This document shows, one piece after another, positions 1-12,589 of a stretch of 64,000 bases of DNA (positions are counted from its first letter, which is position 1; each line of letters begins with the position of its first letter). The DNA is from Cryptomeria japonica (lineage: Eukaryota > Streptophyta > Pinopsida > Cupressales > Cupressaceae): the NCBI RefSeq assembly GCF_030272615.1, contig NC_081405.1, positions 155,603,613 through 155,667,612 on the forward strand, written 5' to 3'. The position numbers and the translations under genes were made by a program. The notes beneath the pieces were generated by a model that made no database searches, had not been told where the DNA came from, and was given only the letters and a program-made list of their open reading frames with translations.

Positions 1-654
1 GATCAGCAAACTACTATTGTTTTCTAAAACTTATAGCAGAATTGAAATCCCCTAACCGGGTAAGCTCTAACAAGCTTGGTGCTATTCAAATCCTCTAACA
101 AGGTGGTCCATTAGATTAGGTTTTCAAATCCTCTACCAAGGTTACTCCTTATAGGGTATTGCTTCTAACAAGGCATTTGTAGTCAATCCCTTAACTGGGT
201 CATTCCCAATAGGATCAGTTCTTACCATGATTTTTTGTAAAGATTTAACAGGCTAGGCTCCTAAAAGGGTGAACTTCAGAAGAGTTTAGATAGTTATCTT
301 GTGAGTCTCATCTCACCGTGGTTTTTACCTATTTGGGTTTCCACGTCAAAAATATTTGTGTCAAGTGGTGAATGTTTTTGTGGTTATGTTTTCATGGTTG
401 ATTTAATTAACTACTTAACTATTTTTGATAAGTCATGATAATAGGAAGCATTGAGATACGAAGAAGTTGTTTACTGTTAATTGGTTGTAACAGACAACCG
501 GTTTATCTTATGAGTTTTTATCTGGACAGAGTTATTATTCTAAGTTTACTTTGAGAGATTGATTGGTGAAGTTTACTATCAGTTTTTCTATCTACTGATT
601 CACCCCCCCCCTCTTAGTAATTGATCAGATACTTATTCTTTCATCATACCATCA
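1..654 (+). repeat. Copia LTR fragment, same family as element A, opposite orientation
   Basis: The segment is the reverse complement of the element A LTR found at 2664-4081 and 9602-10973. It shares the runs of 'aggctaggctcc' and 'ctctaacaagg' type phrases and ends with TTTCATCATACCATCA, the exact complement of the A-family LTR edge TGATGGTATGATGAAA. The window starts inside it, so its other edge and any TSD are not visible. No coding sequence is present. It lies inside the older gypsy element H, whose coding remnant resumes at once at 655. Confidence 0.8.
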
Positions 655-909
655 ATACTTTCCTGCTATGTACCATTTTTTGGATTGGAATGCTTTGCAG
701 GTAGAAGATGGGAAACTTTCTTTGGAGCTTATGCAAATTATGCAATGTTAGATGCTAACCCTCGGGGTTGAGATATAGAGCAGGTAAGGGTCCAATGGGA
801 CTTGAATTATGAATATTCGATGACTTGGGAGGATACAATGTGAATGCAAGATCTTTTCCCCAATTTGTTTTCAGGCTTCCAAGAGTAAGCCTAGGCGAAG
901 GGGGGACGA
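655..909 (+). pseudogene. Ty3/gypsy element H: 3' end of integrase and polypurine tract
   Basis: A + frame reads DIEQVRVQWDLNYEYSMTWEDTM, then after one stop MQDLFPNLFSGFQE. This resembles the integrase C-terminus of plant Ty3/gypsy elements, where a VxVQW strand and a WE(x)E(x)M helix precede a YPxLF-like tail. Stops before DIEQV and inside the helix show that it is dead. It is followed by a purine-rich stretch (about 896-909, GGCGAAGGGGGGACGA) and then TGTAGTG, the usual order of pol end, polypurine tract and 3' LTR. Assignment to the chromodomain-bearing lineage is possible but not proven. Confidence 0.6.
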
Positions 910-916
910 TGTAGTG

Positions 917-2008
917 TGTTAATCCTATGAGGATCTAGTTAATACTGAGAGGGGGGTGAATCAATATTAAGACAAAATAAAACTTTAAATCAAAACCAAA
1001 CTTATATCATATCTAAAACCATTTAACAAATATCCCAACTTCTTTATTCAAATTTAACAACCTCTTGATCATATTTGTTTAACACATTTACCAGATTATT
1101 TATCACAACTATCAATACTTTCACCACTTAAGAAATCATATCAATTTGATCATATACTTTATCTAACAACTTCTTATCAGTATTTTTAACATCTGATTAA
1201 CTTTTGGTAAAACAACATAACCGATGTCTCAGAAATAATGCATGAAATGAAACATAAACAACAACATCACATGAAAAATACTTCACACATGAACACCATA
1301 AGTTTTTGACATAGAAACCCAAATGGGAAAAACCATAGTAGGAGTTGATACCCACAAGTATTTGTACTCATTTGATGTACACCATGTTAGGATCTTACAA
1401 TATGCCCTGTTAGGAGTCACCCAGTTAAGGGATTTGCCTAGTAGACAGGTTAGGAGCTTGATGACCTGTTAGGATCAACCTTTTGAGAGGATTTAACACT
1501 CTTTTGAGATCTTCCCTATTAGGTGACTTAAATTTTTAAGGCATGTTCGGACCTATGGATTTAACCTACTGCAACTATTAGGGAACAACAGTAAGAAAAT
1601 GATCTGTTACTTGCACTTCTATGCTTACTAAATCAGATCTAGTTATGCTCAACACTTTGAAACTCTTAGGCAGATATCACAGTTCACTTGGATGGCTCAA
1701 CATATTCTCTAACACTACTGACACAATGAACATCAACTATGTCAACATAAATAGCCATCTCAACTAGGTTGACCACTAAATCTAAATTACATCATGAATT
1801 AAAAAACAGATCATAAGAAATCATCTCAGATCAAATTACAATGCAATATCAATCATTGGTTGATCATAACTCATCACAAAAATTGGATATGTACCAAAGT
1901 CAAACCTTAAAACACTATACTAAGCGTTTTGCATATTCCCAATAAATTCTTCCTTAATTATCACCAAAACAACATTCAAATATTTCCATGCGGGTTGTAC
2001 CACATAAC
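917..2008 (-). repeat. Element B 3' LTR, truncated
   Basis: It aligns with 14051-15188: shared landmarks are the GAGAGGGGGGTGAATCAATA block, 'aacctcttgatca', 'cataaccgatgtctca' and 'cgggttgt(a/g)ccac(a/g)taac'. The match stops at 2008, where reverse transcriptase sequence starts abruptly, so the last 530 bp of the LTR are missing. Confidence 0.8.
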
Positions 2009-2658
2009 TCTGATGTATAGCTCTAACCCCTAGTTGCTTCCAGTGTAGGGGTCTAGTCTACTGTGCCTTTGAGATACTGGAAAATTCTCCTCACAACCAC
2101 CATGTGACTCTCTTTAGGCTCTTTTTGAAATCAAGCAACTAGTCCAACAACATGAGTAATGTCTGGTCTACTATGAACAACATAGTGTAGCTTTCCAATC
2201 ATAGATATGTACTCTTTTTCACTAACATCAGGGGAATCATCTTCCTTTGATAACTTTTAGCCTAAACTACCATCGGTGTTCCTATTGGTTTGCAGTCTTC
2301 CATATTGAATGTCTTCAACACCTCTTCGATATACTTGGTCTAACAAATAACGATACCACCATCTAGTTGTTGGACCTGTTAGCTAATAAAGAACTTTATT
2401 TCACCAATTAGAGACATTTCAAATTCCTTTTTCATTATATCACCAAAATCCATACACATATCATCATTTCCACCAAAAAATATGTCATCTACAAAAACTT
2501 CTTCTATCAGCATCTTGTCTCCATCAGTTTTTAGATAAATGTTACTGTCCTCACTAGTTTGTTGAAATCCAACCTTAATCAAATGTGCATGTAATCTCTC
2601 ATACCATGCTCTCGATGCCTACTTAAGACCATATATAGATTTATACAATTTACACACC
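2009..2658 (-). pseudogene. Element B reverse transcriptase, C-terminal part
   Basis: The minus strand encodes Copia reverse transcriptase fragments. Around 2379-2582 it reads DSNIYLKT, then EVFVDDIFFGG with both catalytic aspartates of the YVDD box kept, then KEFEMSLIGEIKFF. Further left, about 2050-2240, shifted frames contain an LKGT-type end of the connection domain and a polypeptide matching the 'H..RPDI' region. Stops and frameshifts break it. The sequence continues at 10979 on the other side of element A. Confidence 0.75.
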
Positions 2659-2663
2659 ATGTC

Positions 2664-4081
2664 TGATGGTATGATGAAAGAATAAGTATCTGGTAGAATA
2701 CTGAGAGGGGAGGGGGTGAATCAGTATATTGAAAAATTGATACAAAGTTCCCAAACTCAAACTCAGTCAAACAAAGTAAACATATCTCAGTAAAGATCAT
2801 AAGAGGAATTGGCATCAACCGGTTTAACTGTTATGACAACTTTAATAGTAAACAACTTCAATCTTATGAATATGAACAATGCTTAATCATAACTCAACAT
2901 ATTCATCTCGCAATGCTTCTCCTTAACATGCCTTATCAAAATTTAACCAAAACAACAAATAAAATCACATCCACAAAGTATTAACCACTTGACACAAATG
3001 TTTATACATGGAAAACCTAAATAGGTAAAAACCATAGTGAGATGAGACTCACAAGGATAGCCGTCTAAACTCTTTCGAAGTTCACCATGTTAGGAGCCAA
3101 GCCTATTAAAGCTTTACAATAAGTCCTATTAAGAACTAATTCCGGTTAGGAATCACTTGGTTAAGTGATTTACAAATATGTCTTGATTAAAAGCACAATA
3201 CCCTATTAGGAGTAACCTTGCTGGAGGATTTAAGAATCCAAGCTAATGGACCACCTTGTTAGAGGATTTAATGAGTAACCAAGCTTGTTAGAGCTTACCC
3301 AGTTAAGGGATTTTACTTCTGTTGTAATTGTTAGAAAACAATAGGTTTTCTTGATCTTTCTATGTAGCACTAAATTTGCTTGATCAAATCCTTCTATGCT
3401 TCAATCTACCTTCACTCAAAGTGCAGATCCATTCACTGGTTGGGCAACTACACACTCAACAAGTTTTCTACCAATCTTGCCAACAACCTTTACAACAACT
3501 TCATCGACCTTAAATAAAAATTGATTAGGTCAGTAACACAGCAAAAACCTAATTCTCATCATCAAGATTACAAACAATTTGGTACAATCTTGACCATTAG
3601 AAATCATGACAAACTCTTCACATTCTTCAAGAAAATTCCAACCGCTCCATGATCACCGCTTCATAGGAATTTGTAACTCATCACACGTTGTACATTAAAT
3701 ACAATCCACTTTTCTCCTTTCCTAGACAAGAATAAATGTGGCAAAACAATTTGAACATCATCCTCATTCAATGATCACACATGTCTCCATCATTACCACT
3801 CATCAGATAATAAATCATCAAACTTGATCGGTTAGGGTTTAATAGCTGATAGGGTTTTACCAGTTACATTACATAGAAAGGTTTAACCCTTTACACCGGT
3901 CCACTGGTTTATCTCACAAACTTAACATACAGGTTTACAACACCTTCCACAAAGCTCTTCTTACTAGTTACTAGCCAATATAAAAAGCAATAATATCAAC
4001 AATAACATAAATACCATTACTGGTTCAATTGACATCAATGACAACATATCATTAATGCAATCTCTATGCAAAATACCAACA
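2664..4081 (-). repeat. Element A 3' LTR
   Basis: It starts TGATGGTATGATGAAAG and ends AAAATACCAACA, both matching the right copy. At 1418 bp it is longer than the right copy, because a segment at roughly 2990-3090 is absent there. Many substitutions separate the two, so the insertion is old. Confidence 0.9.
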
Positions 4082-4095
4082 ATCTCCCCCTTTTG
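4082..4095 (-). other. Polypurine tract of element A
   Basis: On the minus strand the sequence is CAAAAGGGGGAGAT, directly upstream of the 3' LTR start TGTTGG. This is the expected position for the plus-strand primer of reverse transcription. Confidence 0.75.
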
Positions 4096-4414
4096 TATTG
4101 ATGGAAATACAAATAGCAACACCTCTGATTGTTGCTGAGATTAGTGAATAGGAATCCTGGTTTACATTACCAAGTATTCACCTTGCTCTGTCTGTCTTCA
4201 GCCTGCCATTGGTTCACCTAATCCGACACATAATTCTTCTCCTCAATCAAATAATTCTTCTCCCCCTTTGACAACAATGCCAAAGTGAAAGTAAAACATG
4301 TAATTCTGCTCTCACTATGATGTTGATTCTCCCCCTATGGAATACATCCACTTCTTCATCAATCAATGTAAAATTCTACCAGTAATTCAAGGACTGATGC
4401 AATCAGAATCATGC

Positions 4415-6989
4415 TCAACTAACTTCATGAAGAGGGATAACCTCCAGTTGACTTCTAAGATAGTCGAAAGTGGTCTTAGGCAGAGGTTTGGTAAAGATAT
4501 CTACAAGCTGCTTATTGGTAGAAACATGCTCCAAGATAACATCTTTACTTTAAACTTTTTCCCTCGAGAAGTGATATTTCAATTCAATGTGCTTAGTCCT
4601 TGCGTGCAAAACAAGATTTTTTGAAATGTTTATTGCACTTGTATTATCACACAAAATCTTTATTGGTTCTGAGATTTCCATTTTCAAACCTTCCAAAATG
4701 TGCCTCATCCACATAACTTGTGTGCAATTCATATAAGCTACTGCATATTCAGCTTCAATAGTAGATTGTGAAGTGCAACTCTACTTTTTACTACTCCATG
4801 AGACTAGCCTTCCTCCTATAAAGAATGCTCCACCGGTAGTACTCTTCCAGTCATCAATATTTCCAACCAAATCAGCATCTGTGTATGCTTTCAAATGAAA
4901 ATTTCCACCATATGGATACCATAACCCATAGTCAACAGTACCTTTCAGATATCTAAAAACTCTCTTGGTTGCCATTAGATGTGCCTCCTTTGGAGTTTTA
5001 TGAAATCTAGTAACAATACCAACTGCAGGGGCAATATCCGGTCGACTATGAACAACATAGTGTAATTTGCCAATCATTAACCTGTATTCCTTTTCATCTA
5101 CAGACTTAGATGCATCTTCCTTGGAAAATTTACAATCTGTAATCATTGGGATTCCAATTGGTTTACTGTCACTCATACCAAAAGTCTTCAAAATCTCTTT
5201 CACATACTTGGATTGAGTAATGAAAATAGCATTCTTCATCTGTTGAATCTGTAAGCCTACGAAAATTTTTATTTCCCCTACTAATGACATCTCAAATTCA
5301 TTTTTCATTACATCTACAAAACAATTACTCATGTCACAATTACTCCCAAATATAATGGTATCTACAAATACTTCACTGACCAATATTTCATCTCCTTCAG
5401 ACTTGAGATAAATGTTGTTGTCACCACTAGTTCTAGTAAATCCTATCTTAACGAAATGAGTATGAAGTCATTCATACCATGCTCTAGGTGCCTTCTTTAA
5501 CCCATACAAGGCTTTATGCAATTTGCATACCATGTCTTCCTTATCTGTCAATGCATAACCATCAAGCTACTCTATATAAACCTCTTCTTCCAATACCCCA
5601 TTCAAGAATGCAGACTTAAGATCCATGTGGTATAGCTTGAACTTTTTATGATCTGCAAATGCAAGCAGTGTTCTGACACCTTCTAGTCTTGCTACTGGTG
5701 CAAAAGTTTCTCCATAGTCTTCTCCTTCTTCTTATGCATAACATTTGCATACTAATCTTTCCTTATTCCTGTTAGGACCCGAAGGCAACTAAGAGGGGGG
5801 GGGGGTGTGAATCAGTTGTCTATTAATTTCAACCTAGATATAACTTAACCAAACTTAATGCATAATACTGGTAAACCAATCTTAATGCCGGTAGATAGTT
5901 TAACAATTAATAACAGTACCAGTAAAGTTTAATGCATGAAACATAAAGACAAATAACATACATAACACAACTATTGTACATGGAAACCCTGTAAGGGGAA
6001 AAACCACGGTAGGAAACCTTACCCACAATCAGATGATACTACTACAGATAGTTTGTGTGTACAAATAGGGTCTAAACATGCAGAAAAGTGAACAGCCTAG
6101 AGCTCACTGCTCAATCACAAAATGGGAGTCACACTGACTACAATTGGATGGTTAAATCCAATGATAATGTATTTCTCAAAATAGCATCTTCATATGCTGG
6201 ATTCAGTACTGGTTAAGCTCTGATTATCTTCCTCATTCCTTCCTTGAATCTTCAAATGATGTCTGTGTGTATAGCTCTGCTTATATTCGCATATACCTTA
6301 TTACAATCCTTTTTTACACCACTCTATATAATCTCACAAATGAGATCTTACATATATACCAAAACCTAAGACCAAATGTGTAGGTCGGCTCACTAAGATA
6401 TTACAATAAAATCAATTAAAAATGAATCAATATGTGATGCATGATGTAGGCTCAATGCATTTACAATAGTAACAAATCATCTCCATAATGTGTCATGCTG
6501 ATCTAGAATAGATAATGCTTGTCGGTCCATAACCTAGACCTATTTGCCGGTAATAGCAAATATGCAAACTCAATTGTACCAATAATCAAATCACCAAAAC
6601 CAAGTATCCAAACTATGTCTTCAACATAACCAAGTAATCTCCAGATGATAACAGATCATATAACATGTCAGTGAACCAGATATCGATGATTGTGCATAAG
6701 TCATTGAGCATGTTGGTGAACATAACCAAGAATCTCCACAAGGATAAGTGTTGACATCAATGACAAAACCAATGCAACAAATCCAACAATTCCAAACTAC
6801 AACACCATCTTCATTTAACTTGATTCTAAACACCCATTTGGTACCTATAACATTCTTGTTTACTGGTCGGGGTACCAGGGTCCAAGTGTTGTTCTTCTCA
6901 ATTTGATCTACCTCCTCCTCCATAGCTTGCACCAAATGATCATCACCAAATGCCTCTTTAGCACTTCTAAGTTCAAAGGTGGAGATCAT
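4415..6989 (-). pseudogene. Element A reverse transcriptase and RNase H, split by solo LTR C
   Basis: Reading the minus strand from 6989, the frame has the start of the Copia reverse transcriptase (EKNNTWTLVPRP, IGTKWVFRIKLNEDG). After the solo LTR it resumes near 5760 with several stops ([24 protein letters not shown]). Next come EVFVDTIIFGSN, LQIQQMKNAIFITQSKY and FRYLKGT. The RNase H part follows: YTDADLVGNIDDWKSTTGG, TIEAEYAVAY, CDNTSAINISKN and VDIFTKPL, ending at a TGA at 4415. The catalytic YVDD box reads FVDT, so the last aspartate is lost. About 200 residues (4781-5383) are still open. Confidence 0.85.
5770..6788 (-). repeat. Solo LTR C (Copia, D-related family) inside element A
   Basis: It starts TGTTAGGACC, ends CCAACA, and is flanked by the perfect TSD ATTCC (5765-5769 and 6789-6793). 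It resembles the element D LTRs throughout: the G-run with GAATCAGTTGTC, the 'ggggaaaaaccacggt(a/t)gg' block, 'gactacaattggatggtta' and 'tacatatata'. No internal region remains, so it arose by LTR-LTR recombination. The insertion cuts element A's reverse transcriptase. Its 1019 bp carry no open frame. Confidence 0.9.
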
Positions 6990-7145
6990 TCAAGAGTTCT
7001 CTCTTATTTTCCTTCTAGTTAGTACTCCAACATCTGTATCCCCAATTATCTATTCAAGACTGTGATTCAGTCTCACATACCTAGGAATAACATGATCATT
7101 CTCTTCAAGTTCAGCTTCATCATTGTCATCTTCCTCTAAATTTAT

Positions 7146-8301
7146 TTGTTCTGGTTGAACAAGTTCATCAGGATTTGCTTTGTCGGTTTCTATTTTAACA
7201 GTTTCAGGTTCCAAAATCAAAATGCAAGCATCTTCATCCTTCTTCTCAGAACTGGTTCCTTCTACAATTTTAGGACGTTCATTTACACAAACATCAACAC
7301 TTTCAACAATTTTTTATGTCTTGTTGTTGAAGAATTTATAGGCCTTACTCTTGGTAGAATAGCCAAGAAATATGCCTTCATCACTCTTAGCTTAAAATTT
7401 TCTTATGTAATCACCTCTTTTAATAAAATGTTTGCTACCAAATATTTTAAAATAGCTAACATCAGGTGATCTACCATACTAGTACTCATATGGGGTCTTG
7501 TCCTTACCTCTTTTCACCATAACTTGGTCCATTGTATACACAATTGTACTTACAACTTCTTTCCAAATGTTTTTGATACACCGCCTTGTATCAACATAGT
7601 CCTAGTAGCTTCAACCACTGACCGATTGTTTCTTTCTGCTATACCATTCTGTTGTGGCATCCTTGGTGCAAAAATTTGCCACTTGATACCATTATCATCA
7701 CAATATTTAGTGAACTCTAGATAAGTGAACTCACCACCTTGATCTATTCTTAGACATTTATCTTTTTGCCACTCTCTTTCTCAGCTAAGGCTCTGAATGC
7801 CTTGAATTTACCAAAAGCTTCATTTTTATCCTTCAAGAATGTGACCCACATCATCCTTGAACAATCATCTATGAAGATCATGAAGTATCTATCACCTTGA
7901 ATGCTTCTTGATCTTATTGGTCCACATAGATCTGTATGAACCAAATCTAACAAGTTCTCTGCTAAGAAGGACTTGCTCTTAAAAGTTGAAGAAGTCATCT
8001 TTCATAGTTGATATTCTTTACAAAGAGCATTAACTGGTTTGTTTAGCTGAGGCAAACCTCTTACTGTCTTAGAATTGCTTACTTTAATAATATTGTCAAA
8101 ATTAATATGACAAAATCTCTTATGCCAGAGGCAGCTATCATCCACTTTCGAAATCAAATAGTTACTAATTTTAGGATTGAGATGAAATAGATGACCTCTT
8201 GTTTGTTTACCAGTTGCAATCAGTTCTCCTTTGTTGTCAAAGATTTTGCATATACCATTTCTAAATTCCAATGAGTATCCTCTATAATTAAGTTGTGCCA
8301 C
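7146..8301 (-). pseudogene. Element A integrase (with pre-integrase domain)
   Basis: At 8301-8002 the minus strand has the GAG-pre-integrase region with the zinc-binding segment LWHKRFCHINFDNI and CKEYQL. At 7998-7750 comes the core start DLVHTDLCGPIRSRS, IFIDDCSRMMWVTFLKDKNEAF and ESGKKINV. From 7750 down to 7146 the rest is recognisable only in pieces across frames. The HHCC and first catalytic aspartate (HTDLCG) are visible. A stop separates the two open parts. Confidence 0.8.
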
Positions 8302-8331
8302 ACTAAGAAGATTGTGTTTTAGACCTTCAAT

Positions 8332-8577
8332 CTAATATACATCGTCAACACTTATTTTCCCATTAAGAGGGATAACCCCCTTACCTTTAACCATATAGGG
8401 TGAATCATTGCCAAATCTGACAACACCGCCATCAAATTTCTTCAGGGAAATAAATTTTCTCTGATCACCGGTCATGTGATGTGAACAACCACTATCAATG
8501 ATCCAATCATTAGATTTATCCATTCTAGATACTAGTGCTTTCTGATATGATATTTCTTTATTAATTGCTACAAACAC
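8332..8577 (-). pseudogene. Element A aspartic protease
   Basis: The 81-residue open frame contains WIIDSGCSHHMTGD, the Copia protease active site (DSG), then FGNDSPYMVKGKGVI and SVDDVY. The family's usual protease is about 100 residues, so this is a nearly full domain. Stops bound it on both sides, where the functional polyprotein would read through. Confidence 0.85.
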
Positions 8578-8649
8578 AATACCTTCACTAACATCATCTT
8601 AATATTCTTCATCAATAACACCACTGTCAATAGCTACAAGACAATCTCT

Positions 8650-9527
8650 CTTGCCTTTACCCTTGTATTTCTTAAATTTGTCTCTCTTGTATTCATTTCA
8701 CCATTAGGGAAATTTGCTACTATATGACCAATCTTGTTGCATGCAAAACATTTTAAAGGTAGCTTACCTCCATATTTACCCATGCCTCTAGGCAGTCATT
8801 TTGCCAACAATGCTTCAAGTTCTATTAAGTTGTCTTCATCTTCAACATCTTTGTTGGGTCTAGATTCATAGTTATGTCCAATATCTCTACTTCATATCAC
8901 AAATGGGTTAGAGACAAAATCTCTAAATGCGGATTTTGATTTTTGTACACTACCATTATAGCCATTTAGTTTGCCAATAATAAAGTCAAGAGTTACCTTT
9001 GTCTTATCAATGGATTTCAGCTCTTGAATAGCTGCAACTCAGATAGCATAGACTGGTAGCATGGTTCTCAGTACCTTACTGATTACTATGGCATCTTCCA
9101 CTTTCCCTTCTGCACTCTTTATCTCACCAACTATCTCTTTAATCCTTTGACCATACTGTTGGATATTCTCACCTTCACACATTCTCATGTCATCAAACTT
9201 TCCTCTTAAACTCTCTTCTTTGGCAATCTTAACATGTTCATCACTACTATAAATCTCTTCTAATTTCTTCCATACTTCATATGAAGTTTCCAGACCATGA
9301 ACATCTACATATTCAGCATCAGACAGGGAACTGATAATAGCTTCTAATGCCTGGTGATTTTCTTGTTGTTCTTTCTTGCAATCATCAATTAGGGGTCCAG
9401 TAGGTGTAGTATACTTATTTTCTATATGATCCCAATACTGACTACCAAGACTCTTAATGTAAATCTTCATTTTGTCACTCCATTTTCTATAGTTATCTTT
9501 GTTGAACTTCAGACCTTCCTTCTTCAT
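8650..9527 (-). pseudogene. Element A gag
   Basis: The frame starts MKKEGLKFNKDNYRKWSDKMKIYIKSLG and stays open for 162 residues (9039-9527). It has the Copia gag features: W in NYxxW, EVWKKLEEIY, LRGKFDDMRM and VLRTMLP. After a stop it continues to a zinc knuckle near 8710-8750 (CFACNKIGHIVANF), whose fourth ligand is Phe instead of Cys. The primer site follows just upstream, at 9589. Confidence 0.8.
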
Positions 9528-9588
9528 TATGCTCTACAAGATCTTTTCCTCGAGCTGTTAGGATTTTAGATTAAGAGGACCTAAGTCA

Positions 9589-9599
9589 CTCTGATACCA
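9589..9599 (-). other. Primer binding site of element A (initiator tRNA-Met)
   Basis: The minus strand reads TGGTATCAGAG two bases after the 5' LTR end. This is the usual complement of plant initiator tRNA-Met used by Copia elements. Confidence 0.85.
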
Positions 9600-9601
9600 A
9601 T

Positions 9602-10973
9602 TGATGGTATGATGAAAGAATAAGTATCCAATAGAATATTGAGAGGGGGGGGGGGTGAATCGGTATATTGAAAAACTAATACAAATTTCCCAAACTCAAA
9701 CTCAGTCAAACAAAGTAAACGTATCTTAGTCAAGATCATAAGAATACTTGATATCAATCGGTTTAACTGTTATGACAACTTTAATAGTAAACGACTTCAA
9801 TCTTGTGAATATCAACAATGCTTAATCATAACTCAACATATTCATCTCTCAATGGTTCTCCTTAACATGCCTTATCAGAATTTAACCAAATCAACAAATA
9901 AGATCACATCCACAAAAGCATTCACACTGTTAGGAATAATTTTGGTTAGGAGCCAAGTCTTCTCCTTTAATATTCGTCTTGTTAGGAGCCAAGTATGTTA
10001 AAGCTTTACAATAAGTCCTGTTAAGAACCAATTTCGGTTAGGAATCACTCGGTTAAGGGATTTACAAATATGCCTTGATTAAAAGCACAATACCCTGTTA
10101 AGAGTAACCTTGCTGGAGGATTTAAGAATCGAAGCTAATGGACCACCTTATTAGAGGATTTAATGAGCAACCAAGCTTGTTAGAGCTTACTCGATTAAGG
10201 GATTTTACTTGTGCTGTAATTGTTAGAAAACAATAGGTTTTCTTGATCTGTCTAAGTAGCACTACATTTGCTTGATCAGATCCTTCTATGCTTCAATTTG
10301 CCTTCACTCAAAGCGTGAATCCATTCACTGGTTGGGCAACTACACACTCAACGGGTTTTCTACCAATCTTGCCAACAACCTTTACAACAACTTCATCGAC
10401 CTTAAATAGAAATCAATTAGGTTGGTAACACAGCAAAAACCTAATTCTCATCAGTGGGATTACAAACAAGTCGGTACAATCTTGATCGTTAGAAATCTTG
10501 ACAATCTCTTCACATTCTTCAAGAAAATTCCAACCGCTCCATGATCACCGCTTCATAGGACTTTGTAACTCATCACATGTTGTACTTTAAATGTAATCCA
10601 CTTTGCTCCTTCCCTAGATAATAACAAATGCACCAAAACAATTTGAATATAATCATCATTCAATGATCACGCATATCTCCATCATTACCGTTCATCAGAC
10701 AATAAATCATCAAACTTGATCGATTATGGTTTAATAGCTGATAGGGTTTTACTAGTTACAATACATAGAAAGGTTTAACCCTTTACACTAGTTCACCTGC
10801 TTTTCTCACAAATTTAACATACATGTTTACAACACCTTCCACAAAGCTCTTCTTATCGATTACTAACCAATATCAAAAACAACAATATCAGCAATAACAT
10901 AAATACCATTACTGGTTCAATTGACATCAATGAAAACATATCATTAATGCAATCTCTATGCAAAATACCAACA
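9602..10973 (-). repeat. Element A 5' LTR
   Basis: It starts TGATGGTATG and ends ACCAACA, followed by the TSD ATGTC. It is 1372 bp long and diverged from the left copy, including a gap near 9920 where about 100 bp of the left copy is missing. Confidence 0.9.
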
Positions 10974-10978
10974 ATGTC

Positions 10979-11460
10979 TTTATCATCAATCAAGGAAAAT
11001 CCATTTGGCTATTCAATGTAGACTTCTTCTTCTAGAATCCCATTCAGAAAGGTTGATTTGACGTCCATTTGATAGATTTTGAATCCCTTATGTGTTGCAA
11101 ATGCCAATAGCATCCTTACTCCTTCCAATCTAGCCACCGGTGCAAATGTCTAACCATAGTCCTCACCTTCTTCCTGTGCATACCCTCTATAGACTAACCT
11201 CACCTTGTTTCTTACAATCCTTCCTTCTTCATCCAATTTATTCCTAAAGACCCATTTTGTTCCAAATACATTCTTATCCTTCGGTCTAGGAACAAGTGAC
11301 CATGTCTAATTCTTCTCAAATTGATCTAATTCTTCATTCATTTCATTCACGCAATCATCATCTTTTAGTGCTTTCTTAATAGACGGGTTGAATTGTAGAT
11401 ATCAACCATAAGTTCTCTTGGATCTTTTTCCTAGTTTGCACACCTGCATTCTTATCACCA
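10979..11460 (-). pseudogene. Element B reverse transcriptase, N-terminal part
   Basis: Minus-strand fragments match the start of a Copia reverse transcriptase, ending against the TSD of element A. They include the WVFRNKLDEEG-type segment near 11230, the '[10 protein letters not shown]' equivalent near 11050, and EEEVYIE near 11020. Stops are frequent. The same domain continues at 2658 to the left of element A. Confidence 0.7.
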
Positions 11461-11704
11461 ATTATCTTCTATTATGAATGGTTTAATTTGACATATCTAG
11501 GTATTGCATGTTTCGGTTCTACATCTTCTGCATCAGGTTCTTCATTTTATCCCTCACTGTCACCACTTACCGGTTGAGCACCCATTCGTCAGTTCTTCAT
11601 TGTTCTATGCTTCCAGTTCAATGATTACAATTTTTCCGCATTATCATCTTTTTTAGGCTCAGATCTGCTAGTACCTTTTGACTTTCTAGATAGATCATCT
11701 ACCT

Positions 11705-12480
11705 TCACATTAACACTTTCAATGATTTTCTTAGTTCTCTTATTGTAACATTTATATGCTTTACTCTTAGAAGAGTAACCAAGAAATATTCCTTCATCAG
11801 ATTTTGCATCAAATTTCTCAGTATAGTTATCTCTCTTAATAGAAAATTGACTTCCAAAATTTTAAATAACTTACACAAGGTGTTTTTCAATACTATAGCT
11901 CATAGGGTGTCTTGTTGTTACCTCTTTTCACTAGTACCCAGTTTAAAGCTTATACATTAGTACTAACCGCTTCTCTCCAAAACATTTTGGATACATCACC
12001 CTGTAACACCATGGTTCTTGCATCTTCAACTCTTGTTTTGTTCATCCTTTCTGTTATGCCATCCTATTGTGGTGTCCTCAAAGATGACATCTGTCTCTTA
12101 ATACCCTGTTCATCACAATACTTAACAAATTCATCAGAATTAAATTCATCTCCCCAGTCTGATCTTAAACATTTCAAATTCTTGTTGGTCTCATTTTCAA
12201 CCAGAGCTTTAAATGATTTAAATTTACTAAATGCTTCTGATTTCTCCTTCAAAAATGACACCCACGTCATTTTAGAATAGTCATCGGTGAAAAGCATGAA
12301 ATGCCTATCACCATAATAACTCTTTGTTCTCATAGGGCCACAAAGATCAATATGTACCAATTCTAAAATATTCTTAGAAGTACAATTCTTTCTCTTGAAA
12401 TAAGTAGAGGCCATCTTACCAATTTGACAATGTTTACATATCACATTATCCGGTTTAACAATTAGTGATGATCCTCTTAC
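11705..12480 (-). pseudogene. Element B integrase
   Basis: The 126-residue frame at 12064-12444 starts in the zinc region (CKHCQIGKMASTYFKRKN). It continues through the core: LVHIDLCGPMRTKS, FTDDYSKMTWVSFLKEKSEAF and LRSDWGDEFNSDEF. Both core aspartates (HIDLCG and SDWG) are present; GGEF reads GDEF. Further down to 11705 the C-terminal third is broken by frameshifts. Confidence 0.8.
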
Positions 12481-12589
12481 AACACTAGACTTACTTTAAC
12501 CAAATTTTTAAAATTAACATGACAACATCTTTTATGAAACAACTAACTATCTTCCATTCTAGAAACCAGACAATTATTAACATATACTA

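Larger units (their letters stand above)
2664..10973 (-). mobile_element. Ty1/Copia element A, complete structure, nested in B
   Basis: Two LTRs (2664-4081 and 9602-10973) flank a degenerate gag-pol. The element is bounded by the perfect TSD ATGTC at 2659-2663 and 10974-10978, and removing it plus one TSD restores element B's reverse transcriptase. On the minus strand the LTR runs TGTTGG...CATCA. A primer site for initiator tRNA-Met lies at 9589-9599 and a polypurine tract at 4082-4095. Length is 8310 bp, including the 1019-bp solo LTR C and its TSD. All open frames are interrupted, so it is not autonomous. Confidence 0.92.
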
